DNA of 64,000 nucleotides from CBFDBF01 sp050291465. GTDB lineage: Bacteria; Pseudomonadota; Gammaproteobacteria; Chromatiales; Chromatiaceae. The stretch spans positions 36,741-100,740 of the forward strand of contig JBNKJV010000011.1 in assembly GCA_050291465.1 (NCBI GenBank), written 5' to 3'. Under the pieces are notes generated by a model. The model was not told the DNA's origin. It ran no database searches and saw only the letters and a list, made by a program, of their open reading frames with translations. Positions 53,000 to 61,855 of this stretch are shown piece by piece; the stretch's first letter is position 1, and each line of letters starts with the position of its first letter. A program made the position numbers and the translations under genes.

Positions 53000-53692
53000 A
53001 TGCGCGCTAAATTACTGATCGTAGATGATGAACCCGCCATCCGGGAAATGGTCAGTTTTCAGCTCGGCCGCTTCGGATACAGTTGCCGTGGCGCCGCCGA
53101 TGCGGATGAGGCGGCGGACGCCATCCGGGACCAGCGCCCCGACCTGATACTGCTTGATTGGATGATGCCCGGTAAGTCCGGTATCGAATTCGCCAAGGAG
53201 TTACGTAACAACCACTATACCCGGGATATCCCGATTATCCTGCTCACCGCTCGCGGTGAGGAACAGGACAAGATTGCCGGGTTCAACGCGGGTGCCGACG
53301 ACTACGTCACCAAGCCCTTCTCCTCCACCGAGTTGATCGCCAGAATCAAGGCGGTACTGCGTCGCACATCCTCGGGGCAATTCGAGGAGCAGGTGGAATT
53401 TTCAGGTCTTCGCATGGACCCCAGCACCCACGAAGTCCATGCCGGCTCGACCCTGTTGCAGCTTGGCCCGACGGAATACCGTCTTCTACACTTTTTTATG
53501 GGCAACCCGGAAAGGGTATTCAATCGACAACAGATAATCGACAACGTCTGGGGCACCAGCACCGTGATCGAAGACAGGACGGTGGACGTGCATATAAGAC
53601 GTCTCCGCAAGGCACTTGCGGCGACCGGACATGACCATCTGATCCAGACGGTGCGCGGAACCGGCTATCGACTCACTGCAAAGACCCAATGA
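53000..53692 (+). CDS. phoB: Phosphate regulon response regulator PhoB
   Basis: 230 residues, an OmpR-type regulator. The receiver has KLLIVDDEPAIREMV, LILLDWMMPGKSGIE (phospho-acceptor Asp in LLDW), ILLTARGEE and the Lys in VTKPFS. The winged-helix DNA-binding domain has LGPTEYRLLHFFMGNPERVF, RTVDVHIRRLRKAL and VRGTGYRL. When phosphorylated by PhoR it should activate the pst promoter through the Pho box at 46888-46905. No Shine-Dalgarno sequence is visible before ATG 53000. Its TGA overlaps the phoR start by four bases. Confidence 0.96.
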   Translation: MRAKLLIVDDEPAIREMVSFQLGRFGYSCRGAADADEAADAIRDQRPDLILLDWMMPGKSGIEFAKELRNNHYTRDIPIILLTARGEEQDKIAGFNAGADDYVTKPFSSTELIARIKAVLRRTSSGQFEEQVEFSGLRMDPSTHEVHAGSTLLQLGPTEYRLLHFFMGNPERVFNRQQIIDNVWGTSTVIEDRTVDVHIRRLRKALAATGHDHLIQTVRGTGYRLTAKTQ

Positions 53693-55017
53693 AATACTCC
53701 ACCTGGACAACTGAATCCATCCGTCTGGTATCGGTGCTTGCAGTAGCGCTGCTTCTCGGACTCATCCTGAGTCAGACCTGGCTCTGGCTTGCTCTGGGAC
53801 TCGCGCTGTTCATGGGATGGCACGGTTTCCATGCCGTCCACCTCATGAACAGACTGAGTAAAAAATGCGTCGATACGGCTGATATATTTCCTTCCGGTTT
53901 GTGGCGGGAACTGTGGCTCCGGCTGAATGCACTGGATCAAAGCAGACGGCGGCAGAAGAAAAAGGTATCGCGTTTTTTCAAACGATTCCGCGGAGCAAGC
54001 CTGGCCTTCCCCAATGCGACACTATTGGTGGAACGCTCCAACCGGATCGAATGGTGTAATCCCGCGGCATCGCGCCTGCTCGGGATTCACTGGCCCGAGG
54101 CGCGCGGCAGGGAATTGACCGATATCCTCTCCGCCCCCGAGGTAACCGGCTACCTGAGACGGGGGGATTTTACCCACCCCCTCGAGTTCACGTTGACGAA
54201 CAACAACACCCTCATCCTCTCCATGCTGGTCACACCTTTCGGCAAGAAGAAACACCAACGGCTCATCGTGTTGACCGACATAACCCGGCTGTCCAACCTT
54301 GATCGAACCCGGCGGGACTTTGTCGCGAACGCCTCGCACGAATTCCGAACCCCGCTCACCGTCATATTCGGATATCTGGAAGCATTATCTGAGGACAACG
54401 AGACACCGGAATCCTGGCGGCGTCCCCTGGAGCTGATGCAACAGCAGACCCTGCGTATGCAGAATATCGTCAACGATCTTCTCACCCTGTCACGACTGGA
54501 GACCGACCCCTCGAATCCGGAACGACAACCGATCAACATCCCGCGCCTGATACGGGAGATATGCGACGACGCCACCGGTATGGCGACCAAATCTCACCCT
54601 ATTCATACCGATATAGATCAGGACCTGTGGCTCCGGGGTTCCCATGAGGAACTGCAGAGCGCCTTCAGTAACCTGCTATATAACGCGATCCAGCACACCC
54701 CCGATGGAACCGATATCTGGATCCGCTGGCAGCGACAGGCGCACGGCCCGCAGTTCAGCGTACAGGACAACGGTATTGGTATTGAAGAGCGCCACATCCC
54801 GCGGCTCACCGAACGATTCTTTCGGGTGGACAACGCCCGCTCCAGGGAGACCGGCGGCACGGGCCTGGGATTGGCGATCGTAAAACAGATCCTGCAGCGT
54901 TATGGCGGAAGGCTGGAGATCCACAGCAGCCCGGAAACCGGCAGCACCTTCAGCTGTATTTTTCCCCAATCCCTGGTTCTCCAGCCGACCCCGGAGCAGG
55001 AGCGAAAGGGAGAGTAG
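53689..55017 (+). CDS. phoR: Phosphate regulon sensor histidine kinase PhoR
   Basis: 442 residues. Two closely spaced N-terminal membrane helices (about 10-50) without a large periplasmic domain, a charged linker, a PAS domain (about 100-205), HisKA with FVANASHEFRTPLTVI (phospho-His) and an HATPase with LYNAIQHTPDG, DNGIGIE and GGTGLGLAIVK. This is the PhoR layout: the signal comes from PstSCAB/PhoU rather than from a ligand. Overlaps phoB by four bases. Complete. Confidence 0.95.
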   Translation: MKYSTWTTESIRLVSVLAVALLLGLILSQTWLWLALGLALFMGWHGFHAVHLMNRLSKKCVDTADIFPSGLWRELWLRLNALDQSRRRQKKKVSRFFKRFRGASLAFPNATLLVERSNRIEWCNPAASRLLGIHWPEARGRELTDILSAPEVTGYLRRGDFTHPLEFTLTNNNTLILSMLVTPFGKKKHQRLIVLTDITRLSNLDRTRRDFVANASHEFRTPLTVIFGYLEALSEDNETPESWRRPLELMQQQTLRMQNIVNDLLTLSRLETDPSNPERQPINIPRLIREICDDATGMATKSHPIHTDIDQDLWLRGSHEELQSAFSNLLYNAIQHTPDGTDIWIRWQRQAHGPQFSVQDNGIGIEERHIPRLTERFFRVDNARSRETGGTGLGLAIVKQILQRYGGRLEIHSSPETGSTFSCIFPQSLVLQPTPEQERKGE

Positions 55018-55340
55018 CCGCTCCTACCTCATTGCACAGCCCTGAATAGCGCTTACTTTTTAGGTACAAGCCGCGAATAACGCCAATCACCGCAACGTAT
55101 CGCAAATAGTTTATGTAGGGCACCCCGACATTTGGCGTGAATTCGCGGTGATTTGCGTTCATTTGCGGCCAAGCTTCGCAGGAGCAACTTCTTCACAATA
55201 CGAATGATAAGCGCAATTTCTTTTAAGTTAGTGCCATTCCACACAGCCCCCTCAATTGGCCCGGCTTTTGCCTACTATAATTAACAACAGACCAATCATC
55301 TGCAATAAGTCAATATTTTGACGAAGACTGGAGAGGAAAA
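55018..55340. repeat. Non-coding region with GCGAAT/CGCAAAT inverted repeat
   Basis: The left arm at 55069-55108 (GCCGCGAATAACGCCAATCA then CCGCAACGTATCGCAAAT) pairs imperfectly with the right arm at 55131-55171 (TTTGGCGTGAATTCGCGGTG then ATTTGCG). This is a third repeat type distinct from the CACAGAG copies. No gene is seen in the 323 bp. Confidence 0.65.
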
Positions 55341-55694
55341 GTGGTAACACCCGTCTCAAACGACAAAATCCCGTCAACCAACGAGGGGAAAACGCCCCCG
55401 TCCGGCAAACGCGGCACCGAATCCGTAACCAACGGAAACGGCACGAATACTCCCGAACCCGAGAACACCGCGCCTCAAAGCACTGAAACGGTAGACGTGG
55501 GACGCGCCAGTCAGCTCTTTAATCAGGCTGATGCCTCAGTATCCGATACAGGCGTGATCTCAAGCCCGGAACAGGCGAAAGAGGTTGCTGCGGAAATTAC
55601 TCAGAAGTTGGCTACCGACGCCGCTGAGGCCTTGCGTGCCCAGGCGGGGTCCATCTCCGGAGATCAGGCGGTACTTTTGGAAGTAGCTCCCTAG
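55341..55694 (+). CDS. Small hydrophilic protein of unknown function
   Basis: 117 residues from GTG 55341, with GGAGAGGAAAA just upstream. The first 50 residues are disordered and rich in Thr, Asn, Pro and Glu. The second half (VGRASQLFNQADAS, PEQAKEVAAEITQKLATDAAEAL) is predicted helical. No signal peptide, TM or known motif. A good terminator follows, which supports it being a real gene. It might be an export- or partner-binding protein, but there is no evidence. Confidence 0.7.
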   Translation: MVTPVSNDKIPSTNEGKTPPSGKRGTESVTNGNGTNTPEPENTAPQSTETVDVGRASQLFNQADASVSDTGVISSPEQAKEVAAEITQKLATDAAEALRAQAGSISGDQAVLLEVAP

Positions 55695-55729
55695 TAAAGA
55701 ATACAGGCAGGAATCACCTCCCCCCATTT

Positions 55730-55763
55730 GCCTCGACATCTCGGTGTCGGGGCTTTTTATTTT
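55730..55763 (+). terminator. Rho-independent terminator between convergent genes
   Basis: GCCTCGACA (55730-55738) pairs with TGTCGGGGC (55745-55753) with one G-T pair and a TCTCGG loop, followed by TTTTTATTTTT. It ends the small unknown gene and overlaps the stop of the RCK gene on the other strand. Confidence 0.88.
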
Positions 55764-56470
55764 TCCGCGGATCCCCCGACGGCGATATCCGACTGGAATT
55801 TCCGTACCTCCTCCGCCGGACCCACCACCACCAGCACATCTCCGCTATCCAGCTTGTGATCCATACCGGTGGTAGCAAAGATAAACTCGTCACTCAGTTC
55901 CTTGTCCACCACCCCGAGAATAATCACATCATAGCGGCGTAAAACACCCACCTCCTTAAGGCACAACCCATCGAATATACAGCCCGCCGATATCTCCACC
56001 TCGGCCATATTCAGGTGCTTCTCGCCGTAGACGATGTTCTCCATGGCATCAGCGATGAGCGGACGCTTTATGAGGTCTATAATCTTGCGTCCGCTGATCT
56101 CATAAGGATCGATAACCTTGCTCGCCCCGGCCGCGCGAAGTTTCTGGGTCGAATCCAGCGACTGGGTCAGGGAGACCGTCTGTATATCGGGGTCCAGCGC
56201 CCGAGCTGAGATAGTGAGAAATACGTTTTTGGCATCCTCCTCAAACATACTGAAGACGATATCGGCATCCTCACCGATACCGACGCTACGCAATTTCTCG
56301 TCATCGGTATAGTCGATATTAGCGGTCCTGATACCCCGGGCCTGCGCTTTTTCCAGACTATCCTCGTCGCTATCCACCAACAGCGGATCCCAGGAACGCT
56401 CCTGCAGTTGAACGGCCACCTCGATTCCAAGCATTCCGCTACCGAATATGAGAATTTTCGGATCTTTCAT
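55757..56470 (-). CDS. RCK (TrkA-N/TrkA-C) potassium channel regulatory protein
   Basis: 237 residues. The N-terminal Rossmann RCK domain has ILIFGSGMLGIEVAVQLQER and LLVDSDEDSLEKAQ; the TrkA-C-like domain is around 150-225 (LCLKEVGVLRRYDVIILGVV, LDSGDVLVVVGPAEEV). Stand-alone RCK proteins gate K+ channels or transporters by binding nucleotides or ions. Its ATG overlaps the stop of the channel gene by four bases (ATGA), so it is almost certainly the partner of that channel. Confidence 0.93.
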   Translation of the reverse strand: MKDPKILIFGSGMLGIEVAVQLQERSWDPLLVDSDEDSLEKAQARGIRTANIDYTDDEKLRSVGIGEDADIVFSMFEEDAKNVFLTISARALDPDIQTVSLTQSLDSTQKLRAAGASKVIDPYEISGRKIIDLIKRPLIADAMENIVYGEKHLNMAEVEISAGCIFDGLCLKEVGVLRRYDVIILGVVDKELSDEFIFATTGMDHKLDSGDVLVVVGPAEEVRKFQSDIAVGGSAEK

Positions 56471-58080
56471 TTCTGCTCCCTCAGTTGCAACGTACCCCGT
56501 TCCTGGCAGTCCTTGAAATGAACGATACTCAGCTCATGACCGAACACCATGATGATGTCGTTGGCGTGCAGAAGAAAATCGGCGTGCGGATTGAAAAAGA
56601 ACATGCGTGACCCCATAGGGTAAACCGCATTTGAATCCTCAACCTTCCGATCAGCGTGAGATATGACTCCGAACAGGATCAACTTGTAACGCATAAAATC
56701 GATGCGCCCGACGGGGATGTCTTCGAGAATCGACTCAGACGAAACCACCACCGTCTCCAAAGATATTTGGTCCTCCCCATGAAGCATGCCGTGAATTGCT
56801 TCAAACGCCACCGGCTGTCCGATATATTCACTCGCCATCAAACCGAGCGTTTTGTAGGGCATAACCGTGTGGTTCGCTCCAACCTGCATTAATTTATTTA
56901 CCGTCTCCTCCCGGTTCGCACGGGATATGATTTCGATATCTGGATTCAAATGCCGTGCCGTAAGTGCGATAAATACATTTACCACATCATCATCGGTCAG
57001 ACAGAGGATGCGTTCCGCCCGACTATCTATACCCACGTTTTCCAGCAATTCCGTATTCGCTGCATTGCCCTGGATCGCCAGATAACCCATCTGCTTGGCA
57101 CGATCTATATTTCGCTGGTCCGGATCAACAATAACAAAATGATCACGATCCCTCTTCAGGTGCTCGGCGACCACCTGACCCATACGGCCATATCCGCAAA
57201 TGATCGTTACGTTTTTACCGCCCTTCTCCAGCTCGGCAAAAACCCGATGCTCGCGCATCTCTTTCATCTTCTCGCCAAATGCGGAAACAACGATAGAGGT
57301 CGTAAAAGAGATAACACCGATGCCGCAAATAATGAGAATAAGGGTGATAAAACGACCCTCGGGGGTGTGCGGGGTTATATCCCCATAACCGACCGTGGAG
57401 ATGGTAACCAATGCCCAATAGATACCATCGAAAAAGTCGTGGATCTCGCCTCCTTCGCTGTGCGCCTCAAAAAAGTAGATGGCGGCTGCGGAGATAAATA
57501 CAACGAAGGACAGAATTATGAAAAGGGTATAAAGTTCAAACTTTTTCTCCGAAAGCACCTTGACGAATTCGTTGATGCTGCGGGCATACCGGAACAGTTT
57601 GAAAAGCCGGAACAGGAGAAAGATACGGAGAAAACGGAGCGGCCTGTAACTCGGGATAATGGCAAGAAGATCTATGATCGCCAGCGGCGTGGTCATATAG
57701 TCCCATTTCTTACGAACCACTTCTCGGATCGCGGGACCCAGACGAAACGGATGGCCGATAAACTCCGACCGCTCATAGTGCTCGATAATAATCTTGTGGC
57801 TGTCGTTGTAAATCCATAGCCGTAACAGATACTCGACCAGGAATATCCCGACGACGACCCCCTCAAATATATCCCCGAACAGTCCGAGATCGGTCTTCAC
57901 TTCATAAATAAGCACGAACACGCTGGTCAACACCAGCACGATCATAAAGATATCGAAATAGGGGCGAACCGGCGCGCTGGGGTTCACCAACAGGTCGAAA
58001 CAAAAGCCCTTGGCTCGTTTGTACCGAACCGAGTCCTCGATCGTGTAACAGCGCTTTACAATAGTTTTTGTGAAAGACAT
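56467..58080 (-). CDS. Six-TM voltage-gated-type K+ channel with C-terminal RCK domain
   Basis: 537 residues. S1-S4 (about 42-170) include an S4-like helix with regularly spaced Arg/Lys (RPLRFLRIFLLFRLFKLFRY). S5-pore-S6 (183-268) holds the K+ selectivity filter TVGYGD (229-234). From about 285 an RCK domain begins (VTIICGYGRMGQVVAEHLKR, FVIVDPDQRNIDRAKQMG), followed by a TrkA-C-like region. Only one RCK is fused; a second RCK protein is encoded immediately downstream, so a hetero-octameric gating ring is possible. Confidence 0.93.
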   Translation of the reverse strand: MSFTKTIVKRCYTIEDSVRYKRAKGFCFDLLVNPSAPVRPYFDIFMIVLVLTSVFVLIYEVKTDLGLFGDIFEGVVVGIFLVEYLLRLWIYNDSHKIIIEHYERSEFIGHPFRLGPAIREVVRKKWDYMTTPLAIIDLLAIIPSYRPLRFLRIFLLFRLFKLFRYARSINEFVKVLSEKKFELYTLFIILSFVVFISAAAIYFFEAHSEGGEIHDFFDGIYWALVTISTVGYGDITPHTPEGRFITLILIICGIGVISFTTSIVVSAFGEKMKEMREHRVFAELEKGGKNVTIICGYGRMGQVVAEHLKRDRDHFVIVDPDQRNIDRAKQMGYLAIQGNAANTELLENVGIDSRAERILCLTDDDVVNVFIALTARHLNPDIEIISRANREETVNKLMQVGANHTVMPYKTLGLMASEYIGQPVAFEAIHGMLHGEDQISLETVVVSSESILEDIPVGRIDFMRYKLILFGVISHADRKVEDSNAVYPMGSRMFFFNPHADFLLHANDIIMVFGHELSIVHFKDCQERGTLQLREQK

Positions 58081-58436
58081 AGAAATAGGAAAACGCCTTT
58101 TCAGGACCCCTTACGTGTAACGACTTGCAACTTTCACCCGCCCGGAGGTTGGGTGCTAAAACCGCCATCCACCCTAGTTATCGGCGCTCCTGTATATTTC
58201 TTTACGACTTAATTTCCTTTCCCGGAGCGGCCTGCCTCCGCGGGCAAAGGACGGATATCCCTATCCCGTCCGGCACCCACCCCCTCCGTGACGGCAGGAT
58301 CCCCGCCCCTCCTCGAACATTCAACGAGAAACCACCATTGATCCTGCCCCCCGTTTCCGTCGAATATAAACACCCTGAGAGACAAGGCACATAGGCCATC
58401 TTGCGCCCCGCCCCGGCAGCTTTTAACATCGTCCCT
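58081..58436. other. Divergent intergenic region without recognised gene
   Basis: About 355 bp between the K+ channel gene (minus) and an ankyrin lipoprotein gene (plus). GC-rich with short inverted repeats around 58243-58263 (GGACGG...CCGTCC). No convincing gene, RNA or large repeat. Confidence 0.5.
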
Positions 58437-59090
58437 ATGAAGCTACGCGTGCTCTTCTTCCTGGCGATTATCACCCTGCCGCTTTTTTCCTGTTCCGAGC
58501 CGGATCGACCCACCATCGGGCTCTACCTGGCGGTACAGCGGGGTGACCTTGACCAGATCGAGCGCCATGTCTACTGGGGGAGCGACATCAACAAGCGCGA
58601 CGTGGATGGTCGCATGCCGCTGCACGTAGCGGCGGAGAAGGGGCGTTGGCCGGTGGCGAAGCTCCTGTTAACACACGGCGCTGATATCAACGCCCTGGAC
58701 CGTGACGGCCACTCTCCAATCCATATCGCTCTAATGGCTGGGCGTACGCAACTGGCAAGGCATCTCATCAATATGGGCGCTGCCTCCGATCCCGATCAAT
58801 TACTCCTGGAAGCGGTTCAAAATGAAGTGACGGATCGTGATGTCCTTGAATTTCTGCTGGAACACGGTGCCAACATCAATCACCTGGCAAAACAGGGGGA
58901 AACACCGCTCATCCTCGCCATCAGGAAAGGCAATCGTGTACTGGTAAAACACCTCATTCTCTACGGCGCCGATGTCAACCAACAGGGAGAATCCGGGGAG
59001 ATGCCGCTTGCGGTCGCTATAATCCAGGGCAACGACAGTATCGTCCGGTTGCTGCAGCAGAACGGAGCACGGGAAGAACAAACCCCGTGA
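58437..59090 (+). CDS. Ankyrin-repeat lipoprotein
   Basis: 217 residues from ATG 58437. The leader MKLRVLFFLAIITLPLFSC ends in a lipobox-like LFSC, so membrane anchoring through the Cys is likely. About six ankyrin repeats follow (MPLHVAAEKGRWPVAKLLLTHG, SPIHIALMAGRTQLARHLINMG, TPLILAIRKGNRVLVKHLILYG). The partner is unknown. It is not closely similar to the exported ankyrin protein in the fcc region beyond the repeat itself. Confidence 0.9.
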   Translation: MKLRVLFFLAIITLPLFSCSEPDRPTIGLYLAVQRGDLDQIERHVYWGSDINKRDVDGRMPLHVAAEKGRWPVAKLLLTHGADINALDRDGHSPIHIALMAGRTQLARHLINMGAASDPDQLLLEAVQNEVTDRDVLEFLLEHGANINHLAKQGETPLILAIRKGNRVLVKHLILYGADVNQQGESGEMPLAVAIIQGNDSIVRLLQQNGAREEQTP

Positions 59091-59217
59091 CGAACAGCAG
59101 CACTTCTGTTATTTTCTGCGCCTTTACGAACCTCTTCCGGCCTATTCAACGCGAAATACTTGCTTTTGTTGAGAGAGTACCGTTAGAGAAAAGCATTCAG
59201 ACATAAAGGCAGACAAC

Positions 59218-59502
59218 ATGGCTTCCACGGTTGAAGAACTGACAATCACCTACACAGAAGACGGTATCGAAGTCGTCAAAGAACTGGATAAGGTAATCCT
59301 GTCGAAAGGCGCTTGGTCGACCATTATTTATCGCTACCAGGACTGGAATCGTTCTAAGGGCGAATACGGCCCGGACAAGTTCTCCATCCGCCGCTATCAG
59401 AAAAGAGGGGGGGAGTATATGCCCAAGTCCAAGTTCAATATCTCGAGCAAGGACCAGGCCAGGAACATCATTGCCGCTCTCCAGAAGTGGACGGAGGAGT
59501 AA
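59218..59502 (+). CDS. Small conserved protein, possibly PC4/YdbC-like fold
   Basis: 94 residues, basic. The layout AWSTIIYRYQDWNRSKGEYG, KFSIRRYQKRGGEYMPKSKF, NISSKDQARNIIAALQKW suggests a beta-rich core followed by a helix, reminiscent of PC4-like single-strand nucleic-acid-binding proteins (YdbC). The similarity is from memory and tentative. A good start (AGGCAGACAAC before ATG) and dense codon use support a real gene. It is convergent with sbcB. Confidence 0.8.
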   Translation: MASTVEELTITYTEDGIEVVKELDKVILSKGAWSTIIYRYQDWNRSKGEYGPDKFSIRRYQKRGGEYMPKSKFNISSKDQARNIIAALQKWTEE

Positions 59503-59548
59503 CAGGACCTTTCCTGCAAACAAGCTTCCGGGCGGGAAAAGAATTCGA

Positions 59549-61021
59549 TTATTGCGCCGGCAGAATCAGATCAGGCCAGTCAGCCAGCGCCGAAAGTATC
59601 TCTCTATCCCGTTGACCGAGAGCCGGCTCGACCATCATTCTCGCCACCTTCTCCCGGTATTCATTCAGGGAAATACCCCCAAGCTGCGGATCGGAGAGCC
59701 GCCGGCGGCGGAATTCGTCCCACTTTTTCCGTTCTTCGCCTGACAGTGTGTCCGGCCAATTACGTGCACGATAACGAAACAGCATCTCAGGAAGTCTGCT
59801 GTCTGCAAAGGTAAAGGCTGCCGTAGCCAGCTCCTTCGGATTGCTCATCCTTACCCTCTCTATCTGGCGACGATCGGCGTCGGAAAAAAAGCCGCCCCCA
59901 TAAAGTGCCTGATCAGGATCCCCATCCCCTCCCCAGGGGGAACCGGAGGCGCCCTGCTGCCGTTCAAGATCGCGAGGCGCATGCACAGCCTGGATTTTCT
60001 GTTCCAGATTATCGGCACGGCGAATCATCTCCAGATGGCGCTCACCCGCCGCCACGTCGATGGCCCATTCCCGAACGGCATTCTCGGTCAAGGTATTCAT
60101 CGGCACCAGTACCGGGCACTTGTTGATGTGTAAGGTCTTCAGCGGAATCCGCACGGCGTCGTCCGCCAGCTCCTCCCTGGGAGTAAAGAGCCGCTCTCGT
60201 ATCTCCTCCGCCTCCAGCTCCAGCAACGGTCGCGGATCATGCCGCAGGTCGTAGACAATAATGCCGTTCTTGTTGACCGGGTGATGAGCAACCGGCACCA
60301 CCATGGCTATACAGCCCTGGCTTGCCGGATACCTCGAGGAAACATGCAACAGCGGGTGTTTTTCCGCCACGCTGAGCTGGCCGGCAATCTTGTGCTTATT
60401 GCGCATATGAAACAGGTAATGATAGAGCCTGGGCTGATGCTCCCGGATCAGACGCGCCAGGGCGATGGTTGCATGGACGTCGGAGAGGGCATCGTGGGCC
60501 GCCGCATGGCTGATACCATTTGCGGCGGTCAGCTCCTCCAGGCGAAAACTGGGCGAGCCATCCTCATGGGTGGGCCACTCGATACCGTCCGGTCGCAGGG
60601 CGCGGGTAAGCCGGACCACATCGATCAGATCCCATCGCGAATTCCCGTTCTGCCACTCCCGGCCGTAGGGATCGATGAAGTTACGGTAAAACCCGTAGCG
60701 CGTGAATTCATCGTCGAAACGGATACTGTTATAGCCCACGCCACAGGTACCGGGTTGCGCCAGTTCCCGGTGAATGGCCGCCATGAATTCCGCCTCACAC
60801 ACCCCCTCTGCCAGGGCGGCTTGCGGGGTCAGGCCGGTAACCAGGGCCGCCTCCGGGTGCGGCAGCATATCGTCCGCCGGTTTACTGAAGAGCACCAGAG
60901 GTTCCCCTACGGGATTCAGCTCTTCGTCGGTACGGACGCCGGCGAACTGAACGGCGCGGTCCCGGCGCGGGTCTATACCCCAGGTCTCATAGTCGTGCCA
61001 ATAGAAGGTCGTTGCCATCAA
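59549..61021 (-). CDS. sbcB: Exodeoxyribonuclease I
   Basis: 490 residues, near the E. coli length (475). Degrades single-stranded DNA 3' to 5' in recombination and mismatch repair. The DEDDh nuclease core has FYWHDYETWGIDPRRDRAVQFAG (Asp and Glu of ExoI), GYNSIRFDDEFTRYG and HDALSDVHATIALARLI. C-terminal SH3-like and helical parts follow (MLFRYRARNWPDTLSGEE). The start MMATTFYWHDYETWG is typical. It stands alone. Confidence 0.97.
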   Translation of the reverse strand: MMATTFYWHDYETWGIDPRRDRAVQFAGVRTDEELNPVGEPLVLFSKPADDMLPHPEAALVTGLTPQAALAEGVCEAEFMAAIHRELAQPGTCGVGYNSIRFDDEFTRYGFYRNFIDPYGREWQNGNSRWDLIDVVRLTRALRPDGIEWPTHEDGSPSFRLEELTAANGISHAAAHDALSDVHATIALARLIREHQPRLYHYLFHMRNKHKIAGQLSVAEKHPLLHVSSRYPASQGCIAMVVPVAHHPVNKNGIIVYDLRHDPRPLLELEAEEIRERLFTPREELADDAVRIPLKTLHINKCPVLVPMNTLTENAVREWAIDVAAGERHLEMIRRADNLEQKIQAVHAPRDLERQQGASGSPWGGDGDPDQALYGGGFFSDADRRQIERVRMSNPKELATAAFTFADSRLPEMLFRYRARNWPDTLSGEERKKWDEFRRRRLSDPQLGGISLNEYREKVARMMVEPALGQRDREILSALADWPDLILPAQ

Positions 61022-61232
61022 TTACAGGTTCCATACCTATATTCGGTGGAAGCCTAACATAGAAGTTGTTACCGCCACACGGATCCCCGACATTGTCGCT
61101 TGTCCCGGGCCACTGTCAGAAGCGCATAGGGTAAACGGACGCAGGGAGCGACCTTGCCCCTCAATAAAGATAGATACCGTGAAATAACGGGGGAGCTGGG
61201 TCCCGCTTTATGACGATTTTACGAAATTCTTT

Positions 61233-61318
61233 AGCACAGAGAACACAGAGGTTCACGGAGGAATACCACGCTAGGTTTTAAATCGCTCTGTGTTCCTCCG
61301 TGTCCCCCGTGGTATTTA
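61233..61318. repeat. CACAGAG inverted repeat, copy 4
   Basis: The left arm at 61233-61268 (GCACAGAGAACACAGAGGTT then CACGGAGGAATACC) pairs with the right arm at 61285-61318 (GCTCTGTGTTCCTCCGTGTC then CCCCGTGGTATTTA). Closely related to the copy at 24654-24743. The surrounding gap (61022-61490) between sbcB and rplS holds no gene. Confidence 0.8.
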
Positions 61319-61427
61319 ATAATCCGATCTCCGGCTTCGCAGGGTGGGCTGCGCCTGCCGGAAAACAACCCCCTCCAAATCTCCCGCCGGAGGTGGCGGT
61401 TTACCCGGATTAAATTAACTTCCATAA

Positions 61428-61463
61428 CAAAAAAAGCCGCCCCATATACACCTTGGGGCGGCT
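61428..61463 (-). terminator. Rho-independent terminator of the rpsP-rimM-trmD-rplS operon
   Basis: On the minus strand AGCCGCCCCA pairs perfectly with TGGGGCGGCT and is followed by seven T. It lies 27 bp after the rplS stop. Confidence 0.95.
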
Positions 61464-61490
61464 TTCGATTTAAGGACAGCTAAGCTGACT

Positions 61491-61835
61491 CTAGATCTTC
61501 TCTTTGATCCGAGCCGCCTTACCGGTACGTCCGCGCAGGTAGTAAAGTTTGGCACGGCGTACGTCACCGCGACGGGTCACCTTGACCTCGTGTACCAGGG
61601 GGCTGAAGGTCTGGAAAGTACGTTCTACACCCTCACCGTGGGAGATCTTGCGCACGGTAAAGGAAGAGTTCAGTCCGCGGTTACGCTTACCAATCACCAC
61701 ACCTTCATAGGCCTGAAGGCGTTCCCGATTACCCTCCTTCACTTTTACCTGCACGACCACGGTATCTCCCGGGCCGAACTCTGGAACCTCACGGTTCATC
61801 TGTTCAGCTTCAAGCTGTTCAATGATCTTGCTCAT
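61491..61835 (-). CDS. rplS: 50S ribosomal protein L19
   Basis: 114 residues from ATG 61835 (MSKIIEQLEAEQMN); the frame is open eight codons further but this is the family start. Matches L19: FGPGDTVVVQVKVKEGNRER, QAYEGVVIGKRNRG, FTVRKISHGEGVERTF, VKVTRRGDVRRAKLYYLRGR. Last gene of the operon, 20 bp after trmD and followed by a strong terminator. Confidence 0.99.
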   Translation of the reverse strand: MSKIIEQLEAEQMNREVPEFGPGDTVVVQVKVKEGNRERLQAYEGVVIGKRNRGLNSSFTVRKISHGEGVERTFQTFSPLVHEVKVTRRGDVRRAKLYYLRGRTGKAARIKEKI

Positions 61836-61855
61836 GGTCGTAGTGCTCCTGTATC

